Positions 59,001 through 64,000 of a stretch of 64,000 nt of DNA are shown piece after piece (position 1 is the first letter of the stretch; each line of letters begins with the position of its first letter). The notes under the pieces are model-generated. The model was not told the origin of the DNA and did not search any database. It was given only the letters and a program-made list of their open reading frames with translations. The position numbers and the translations under genes were made by a program. The stretch is taken from positions 18,872,482-18,936,481 of the forward strand of contig JAYGXS010000007.1 in the NCBI GenBank assembly GCA_036362985.1, in the 5' to 3' direction. The DNA is from Ligula intestinalis (taxonomy: Eukaryota > Platyhelminthes > Cestoda > Diphyllobothriidea > Diphyllobothriidae).

Positions 59001-62000
59001 TCCTTTTTTCTTGACTTAAGCTTCAAAAAATGCATAAAATTAGGCTCAAATAAGTCTCGGCGCATCTCGGAATGCCTGATGTGATGTGTTCATGCCGTGC
59101 GCAAACAGGTAAGCTAATTTGATGTCTCGCCAAACCAACCTGCAGGCACACCAGACCTTTTGCATGCATTACGAAGAAGGCAATAACTTCTTTAAAAGTA
59201 GCCAACAGCAAAAATAACGCTTCTTTGTTGGTAGTGAGCGAATTGTGCGACAGTGAACGATGGAAGTATGTTAAGGAACAGCACAAAACCCTTAGGTATA
59301 ACGGTCAAACCTACATGTGAACCCAGAGTTTGTTAACACGGTATGACACCAGTCACAGTTTTGCGGAGAAGGTCCAAAAGACCTATAATTTATAAAGAGG
59401 GTAGTTCAATGAACTGCCCAATAAATTTAATCAATATGGACGGTAGAAATCATAAAAAAATATATGTGTATTTTCGCCGAATGAGCAGAGCAGAAACCAG
59501 ACATTAATCACGGTTCCGGATTCGATATGGACTAGTGCAGTTAGCTCAAAGCGGACGACCCTGAGTCATTTAGTATAAAAAACTGTCTTCTTAACGCACA
59601 GTGCGCGCATAACAGAGCATTGTCAACGTGCGATGACATGCAGAAGGTGTAAGCAACGGTACCCTTGCCGCTGCGATCTGTGGGAAGAGACGCCAGGTGG
59701 GAGGAATAGTATATTCTGCACAGAGCTAGTGGAAAATGGGTTGGAAGAAGTTTGTGGCTGGACGAGTATGCGGCCGGCCGCGAGGGCCCGCATCCAAAGT
59801 ATGAGAGCACAGCAGTTGTCACAGTGAGTTCCTGTGAGTCAGCCGCAAGTAGATGATTGGTCAGACCAGATTGGGGTAGGCAAGCACAAGTGCATGCGTA
59901 CTTTCAAGCAACCGCAAAGGATTGAGCGTTCCTCGATGTCCTTGTGCGACGGTGTTCAACTGGACTACTGCAAACCACAGTATTCAGAAAGGCCACCGAC
60001 ACAAACCAAGTGCTACACTTCAACAGCAATCACCCCATGTCACAAACGTAGTCGCGTTCGTACTCTTTTCAAAAGAGTTGAAACACACTGCAGCACTCCT
60101 GCGGATGGAAGAGTTGAACAACAATACCTTTATGAACTCTTCCAAGCCAATGGATACCCGATCTCATTTATCAAACAAAGTAGGCGCCGATTGAACAGAC
60201 GACGGCCGATGCAACAACAGCCCGACGGCTGGAGGGCCCTTCCCCACATAAAAGGAGTCTCTGAAGCAGTCTCACAACTGTTGCAACCCGCTGGAGTAGG
60301 CACAGACCATAGACCTGATGCAAAAATACGCCGCTGTGTAGTGCAACCCAAAGGCAGACTGCTCCCTACCAAAACCTCTGCAGTTATCTACAAGATACGT
60401 AGGAGAAACAGGCCGAAATTGCAAACCCACCTACAAGAACACAAACGGGCGGCTCAGAGACTAGACCGAAACTCGCAGCTTGCAGCACACATCGGGGAAA
60501 CTGGTCACAACTTCGACATTCGAGGTGCATCCATCATAGGCCGAGGAAACTCAAAAGCCGAAAAGCTGACACTTGAGGCATGGTACTCGAATGTCAACTC
60601 CGTCAACAGGCATCTAGACCTCTTTGCGGCCTACAAAGTTTTACGCCATTATTTAGACAAAGGACGGAACAAGACCAAGCCTAATGTCAGAATTGAAAAC
60701 GAAAAGGAACCCACTACGAACCGGCCAGAAGAGGAGGCAGGATCACCAGGACCCTCTACCCTCGCACAAGGCATTACACTAATTAGTGTTTATGGCCCCG
60801 AACGACAGCCGTCTTCACTGACAGTTAATTAGCGTTTACCACTATAATTGCCCCCCCCCAACCTCCATCCTTCCTGTTTATGTGTCTTTTCCCTTGACGA
60901 CTGCTGACAGTTGATTGGCCTTTGGCCACTATAATTACCCTCCTTTTGGTTGCTGCTTCTTGTCTCTGAAGATGAACTCCTGTAAGAGTTCGAAAGCTCA
61001 GGACGACAAACCAATTGATCCGGTGCTCGACAAGTCTTCTTCCTTATCCATGCAGATACGTGGAACACGAACTTTTTAATTCATTCGTGTATCAGTACTG
61101 TTCATCGGATGACTGCTAGCCGGGGCTCTAAATTTAACAATGGGAACCTTTCTAGTGACCCGACCAGTGAGCGGCCTTTTGATGATGATTTTGGATGTGC
61201 TGTAACACGACTTGATAAGGTGCATCATGGACACGTATGGTACTGCTGAGGTCTGATGTTAAATGAATAACAAAATATGTTTGCCAAGTTCAGCTCCTTC
61301 GATTATAATATGGGTATCAGCACAAAAATGGATGCCGTGACGCCAGATGTCAAGTACTAATTTACCGTATCCAAGGAACTGGCAGTAGATGCACGGGCTG
61401 TTGCGGTCCATTCACAGAACCACCAGGGGAGTTCGGTGGAGAAACATTGGCGGCAGTATCATTTGCAGTTGGAAATTGAGGCTGGAAAGAAGTATGTAGA
61501 TTTGGGAATGGAAAAATACCTCAAGGGACTCTATAGAGCGGCGGATTACCTCCTTTTCCTCGGCTGATTTTTTGGGATTCTGTGATGGCACATATAAGTC
61601 CTCAATTGGTCACAGCAGACCTGGGTGATGTTTGCGGTACTCATCAATTATGCAACCAAGTTGATGATTCTTGTTGTAGTCCATAATGTTGCAGCGACAC
61701 TAAAAATGTCAGAGAGGTTGAGGGAACGTGCTTGTGACTAACCAGGGGGCAAATGTTATCCACGGTGCGCCACTGTAAAAGGCAGTGTCGGCAATAGCTA
61801 TGTAGACAGGGTTGAATGCTACAGAAGGCAGGGTGATACGTGATTATTTGGGGTGGGGGTGTTAAAGACAAACCTCACACAGTCGTACATAATTTCGTTA
61901 CAGATTGAGCAAGTTAGTAGGTCACACAGGTCTATTGAAGCCTTTTTTGACATGTTAGGGCGTTTTGCAGGTAAACTGGGTGGAGCTTCCGCTTCCTCAA

Positions 62001-62547
62001 CGGGAATGCTGGCACGTTTCCTGCACTCGTCTTCCTGCTGTTCCTTCTCTCTTACCCCCTGAGCGTTTTCTTGATCCATATTTGGGAGAAGGAACGTGAA
62101 GACTGGAGATTTTTGACATTGACAGATTTTAAAATTACCATCAGCTGAACGAGTACCCTCGGTTTTCGGAGTGGATATAATATCGCCATGATGCAACTCG
62201 CAGGCGTCATCTGTAACCGACCTGCCATTCAGGACGACTCCGTTTTGGCTGTAAAATGCATGACATAACTGGACCCTACTTGAGATTAAAAAGCCATGCC
62301 TTGCCATCCGGGTCTCGCGAAAGCGCAAAATGGGTGTCAGAGATGTGGGGAGAAGAGAGAACTAGATCGTTTTCTATGAGAATAAAATCAATACAGAAGA
62401 GGCCACAAAAGTACCACTTCCAGAACCAATTGTAAAGTAGTCTTTGGATAAAACTGTCGATTCTCCAGATTCATTGCAAGTAAGGAGACCCCAACAAGCA
62501 GTGGCGGCCGATGGGCCTTCCGATGCTCCGGTTTTTTCCGAGGTCAT
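52748..62547 (-). CDS. CHFR: E3 ubiquitin-protein ligase CHFR (FHA-RING-PBZ), multi-exon
   Basis: CHFR is a nuclear mitotic-checkpoint ubiquitin ligase; the FHA domain binds phosphoproteins, RING recruits E2, and the C-terminal PBZ finger binds poly(ADP-ribose). Exons supported by phase and GT-AG: 62415-62547 (ATG 62545-62547), 62280-62373, 61874-62248, 61743-61818, 61621-61699, 61520-61579, 61366-61481, then 56613-56895, 54460-54488, 52748-53083 (TAG). The FHA has WGLLTC, FTIGSGS, SPHISDTHFALS and NGVVLNG; RING begins LTCSICNEIMYDCV; the end has CHYGRNCRTQ and EQTRF, as in human CHFR. One or more exons between 61366 and 56895 (acidic linker, CRQC-type cysteines) were not found. Exon 61520-61579 is one base too long for its phase, which breaks the frame. 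Function is by family; expression is unknown. Confidence 0.88.
53153..53350 (+). repeat. Dispersed repeat R2, partial copy 3 (CHFR intron)
   Basis: TTATTTCGTAGTA, TACCACAGAGG, GGACATGGTCC and GGCAATTATAATCC follow the R2 order but with deletions. Confidence 0.55.
53370..53705 (+). mobile_element. Penelope-like GIY-YIG fragment in a CHFR intron
   Basis: The plus frame gives VGIARMDNRQQPLYRLMQPK, then TAVVYKISSNDRNCNYVW, a TAA, VKLQTHANEQKSRLD and ETGHAFYLHE (shifted). Order and residues match 60250-60530 of the large PLE copy, with the YIG motif as YVW. Antisense to CHFR. The open frame that follows (53715-54206) has no motif I recognise. Confidence 0.72.
54460..54488 (-). CDS. CHFR: CHFR 29-nt micro-exon
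   Basis: Acceptor TTTCATAG precedes GT-GAC-GTA..., giving (G)DVPREVLTN, and GTTCTA follows as a weak GT donor. Phase 1 in and phase 0 out join exactly GTLD on one side and AYLARKNMAH on the other, reproducing the family pattern S-Y-E-x-x-I-L-x-N-Y-L-A. Too short to be seen by an open-frame scan. Confidence 0.65.
55315..55440 (-). repeat. PLE pseudo-LTR fragment (CHFR intron)
   Basis: Minus-strand TTGTGTCTGAAGATGGACTC, GTTCGAAAGATCAGGA, CAATAAACAAATTG and CCGGTGCTCAACAAG match pseudo-LTR copies at 5.2, 6.1 and 61.0 kb. All share a CTGANGA box and GAA box separated by a hairpin. Confidence 0.65.
55815..56177 (-). other. Unassigned 120-codon open frame in a CHFR intron
   Basis: Starts MDIVVHDGRMAISRVSDHD and includes VEYVESLQMPFNFLTC and VVVLDYVITVSLCCSLSLL. 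The composition is protein-like and the sequence has the feel of a recurrent tapeworm repeat, but I cannot name it. Phase and position exclude it from CHFR. The plus strand has GGTTCGATTCC, a B-box-like word, at about 56034-56044. Confidence 0.3.
56298..56362 (-). ncRNA. Degenerate hammerhead-like motif (PLE pseudo-LTR type)
   Basis: Minus strand: CTGAGAA, then A-GGACAGC, loop CAGCCCA, GCTGTCC, GAAACGTC. Helix II is a perfect 7 bp and the GAAAC-GUC box is exact. CUGANGA has one change (G8 to A), which should abolish activity. Shares the GACAGC/GCTGTC stem with 10.3 kb. Confidence 0.5.
56613..56895 (-). CDS. CHFR: CHFR cysteine-rich exon
   Basis: Bounded by acceptor TTTATTTTCAG (exon start 56895) and donor GATG|GTGAGT (end 56613). 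The frame gives NGNLISGRDHIACACCSRRM, then PTCCLCARSFCALLC and CNSSACVGTLD. Human CHFR has the same order of CC, MP, CxxC and FC residues before its GC-rich cysteine cluster. It ends in phase 1, which matches the start of the micro-exon at 54488. An inner acceptor-like TTTCAG at 56793-56798 could be an alternative start. The upstream exon is not identified. Confidence 0.78.
57140..58190. other. CHFR intron, no feature recognised
   Basis: Probably intronic. Missing CHFR exons may lie here, but none could be joined by phase. Confidence 0.4.
58195..59070 (-). repeat. Unclassified ~0.9-kb dispersed repeat, copy 2 (CHFR intron)
   Basis: Inverted relative to copy 1 at 31215-32115 and collinear with it. 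The minus strand is the equivalent sense. The frame 58950-58723 (minus) encodes KELIFLYIVEQFSVYLST and RLSFKIKKAEESGR, parallel to copy 1. Confidence 0.7.
59633..61075 (+). mobile_element. Penelope-like element, C-terminal ORF and 3' pseudo-LTR, in a CHFR intron
   Basis: The frame 59834-60832 (332 codons) is the longest in the window. It has WRALPHIKGVSEAVSQLL (linker, about residues 133-150), TSAVIYKI (GIY part, about 184-190), then LQTHLQEHKRA, SQLAAHIGETGHNF and EAWYSNVNSVNRHLDLFAAY, the normal PLE endonuclease tail. The segment with the YIG motif is damaged: GTAGGAGAAACAGGC encodes VGETG in another frame, and about 25 bp before it (the cysteines) are missing; the frame recovers by a compensating indel. 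The end is Pro/Glu-rich. The 3' pseudo-LTR at about 60955-61075 carries CTGAAGA, a GAACTC/GAGTTC hairpin and GAAA. No RT core is seen, so the copy is 5' truncated. Confidence 0.8.
59834..60832 (+). pseudogene. PLE endonuclease-region ORF, damaged GIY-YIG
   Basis: Described with the element at 59633-61075. Although open for 332 codons, the GIY-YIG core lacks the cysteines and the YIG motif, so the endonuclease should be inactive. The first about 130 residues (for example QPQVDDWSDQIGVGKHKC) correspond to the region after RT but show no clear RT motif. Confidence 0.7.
61366..62547 (-). CDS. CHFR: CHFR exons 1-7: FHA domain and RING finger
   Basis: Seven exons with introns of 41, 31, 55, 43, 41 and 38 bp. 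Exon 1 starts MTSEKTGASEG and ends in the FHA strand FTIGSGS; exon 2 carries NDLVLSSPHISDTHFALSRD; exon 3 completes FHA (QNGVVLNGRSV, ELHHGDII), then a charged linker and the first half of RING (CSIC). Exon 4 gives IQPCLHSYCRHC...W and CPL; exon 5 begins CRC and runs to NKNHQLGCIIDEYRKHHP. All eight C3HC4 ligands are present. Exon 6 (KKSAEEKEVIRRS) fits the family only if its A6 run (T6 on plus, 61568-61573) were A5. Exon 7 is Pro/Asn-rich and ends in phase 2 at WIR|GTAAAT. Confidence 0.88.
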
Positions 62548-62859
62548 AGCCGAGTGAATACTTAACTAGAAAAAAAACAGAAGCATACCATCAGACTCGG
62601 CGTTTGACACAGAACATGCAGCGCGAATGCTTACATCGAAAACTACGCAGGAGAGATATGAGACTTTACACAAGTTGAGTAAGAACTGCACATGCAATTG
62701 GCAGAGTTCTCAAAATACTGAAAAGAAGGTACGAATGACTATATGTAGATATCAATGCAAAAAGTACTTTGTGTAAACAACAGAGTTGATTTCTCAGATC
62801 AATTTTATTTTTATGAAGGCCCTAGAATTAACATTTACCTACTTAAAGATATATTATGA

Positions 62860-63380
62860 TCGATTCAGTTGAAAATGTTCATGGATGGATCAATACCTAT
62901 TTTGGTTTCATGGGGCCGCCAAACAGCCACTTGCAGCGAATAAAATGCAATGTACATCTGGCGTGCAATATCTTGTCCTATGGATATAGGTGCCAGGAGT
63001 TCCATAGCGAGATTTAACAGACGGTAAGGTTTTTGAGGCATGAAGTTCAATGTCGGAAAAGTGGAAACTGCTAGAGGACATCCGAGCTTTTTTCTGGAAA
63101 GGTTGCCTCACATTTTCATTACCTTGCTCTAAAGACTTTGGATTATGACGACATTAATTCCACCGTTATGGTGCGGGGTTATATTTTCGTCCTACAATGG
63201 TAAAAAACGTTTGCCGCGCGGATACTCACTGTGAAGACAGGCCCCACAATAAGGGGAAGGGCGGCAAGAAAGCAGCAGGCTGCGACGAACGAAACAGTTG
63301 CAGAAACAGAACAAAATGCAGGCTCGTAACGGACTAGGAGATAAGGAAAGTGCTTATTTACGCAACGGGCGATCATCAGG
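62860..63380 (-). other. Possible exons of a minus-strand gene upstream of CHFR
   Basis: Minus frame 63376-63230 encodes a hydrophobic stretch (VSFVAACCFLAALPLIVGPVFT) that ends at a consensus donor ACA|GTGAGT (exon end 63230). Farther down, CAACCTTTCCAG at about 63095-63106 could be an acceptor for the open frame at 63111-62908, which begins KKARMSSSSFHFSDIEL. A one-pass membrane protein would fit, but I recognise no family and could not join the phases. Confidence 0.3.
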
Positions 63381-63399
63381 TGTTGCCAAAGATTTCCTT

Positions 63400-64000
63400 A
63401 GAGCCCAGCCTGTAAACACCGAGCTCGGTTCGCGTCCGCCTTTTTTAGTAAAGCCCGATCCTGTTAGCAAAACTGACGCGAAAATCTAGCAAAAGGAGAC
63501 ACAAGAATTGAGACTGGCCGACTCTTCGCCCTTCTCCCCAGCCAGTTATCCGCCCTTCTACATTTCGCAGGCTTATGCGATGTGCGGTTATTCAAGTCTG
63601 ACGAAACAGCCACACCATCATACCTCTCCTCTGGTGATTCCCGTAATTCGTAAGTGTACGCAAGTCCAGCATGATCTTCAGCCTACGTGCTTATTTCCAC
63701 TTATGAGATGACTGTGTCGAGTGAACAACATCGGCTAATGAAAATGTACATTTTCATTACCGTGTTATGCATAACCAACTAGGATATTTTTAATCAAAAA
63801 GACCACTTATGCACAATAATCTTAATTTCGTTCACAGGTGTACAGAACGTTTAAATTTTTCAGAATTTTATAAAACTATAAATCGGGAAAAATACTTTAG
63901 AAATAATGGGTAAATATGACAAACGAGCGCAAAACGTCAAGGTCTAAACTAAATTAAATAGCATAGTAAAATACTCTGCCTGAAAGGTGCTGCAAAGGTT
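63400..64000. other. No recognisable gene
   Basis: Short open frames without motifs (63508-63711 plus) and AT-rich sequence to the window edge. Confidence 0.4.

Noticed and set aside
1..64000. CRISPR array, operons or other bacterial features
   Set aside because: Spliced genes, SINE/LINE/PLE/Helitron content and microsatellites show eukaryotic nuclear DNA; no spaced repeat array was seen.

Overview
The window reads as nuclear DNA of a flatworm, most likely a tapeworm of the Spirometra / Dibothriocephalus / Schistocephalus kind. The grounds are introns of only 31-55 bp, a dense mix of decayed Ty3/gypsy, Penelope-like (PLE), non-LTR and Helitron elements, and non-LTR elements that end in C2H2 zinc fingers. 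This lineage call is an inference from recalled families; no search was run. Most long open frames are mobile-element debris.

Host genes. The clearest is CHFR (FHA-RING E3 ubiquitin ligase) on the minus strand, 62547 down to 52748. It has seven compact exons at 61.4-62.5 kb (FHA and RING), then large introns filled with repeats, a cysteine-rich exon at 56.6-56.9 kb, a 29-nt micro-exon at 54.46 kb and a last exon with a PBZ-type zinc finger. One exon carries an apparent one-base homopolymer frameshift. On the plus strand, pieces resembling an XK-related (XKR) membrane protein lie at 17.7-18.4 kb and 28.7-29.6 kb; stops and a frameshift suggest a pseudogene. Possible exons of a further minus-strand gene lie at 62.9-63.4 kb.

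Mobile elements, left to right: non-LTR 3' end (1-440); Ty3/gypsy RNase H-integrase (456-2040) and LTR; non-LTR 3' end (3.05-3.95 kb); PLE with inverted pseudo-LTR arms and a 12-bp target duplication (5.2-6.24 kb); tRNA-like SINEs (6.3, 13.2, 29.7 kb); non-LTR zinc finger (8.5-8.9 kb); second PLE with 300-bp inverted arms (9.0-10.0 kb); gypsy integrase (13.8-14.7 kb, minus); hammerhead-like motif (15.0 kb); TIR element (15.4-15.8 kb); gypsy RT-RNase H (16.4-17.5 kb, minus); gypsy gag and LTRs (23.8-25.5 kb, minus); gypsy again (41.2-42.4 kb, minus); Helitron helicase with its 3' hairpin-CTAG end (42.5-44.4 kb); MITE with perfect 34-bp TIRs (44.6-44.9 kb); RTE-like LINE (45.3-46.9 kb, minus); tandem hammerhead-ribozyme repeat (49.0-49.55 kb, minus); MITE with an 8-bp TSD (51.0-51.3 kb); PLE remnants inside CHFR introns.

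The most interesting signal is the 368-bp tandem repeat at 49 kb. Each unit encodes on the minus strand a hammerhead core, and one copy has an apparently cleavable site. A second hammerhead core lies at 15.0 kb and degenerate relatives occur at 10.3, 34.0 and 56.3 kb.
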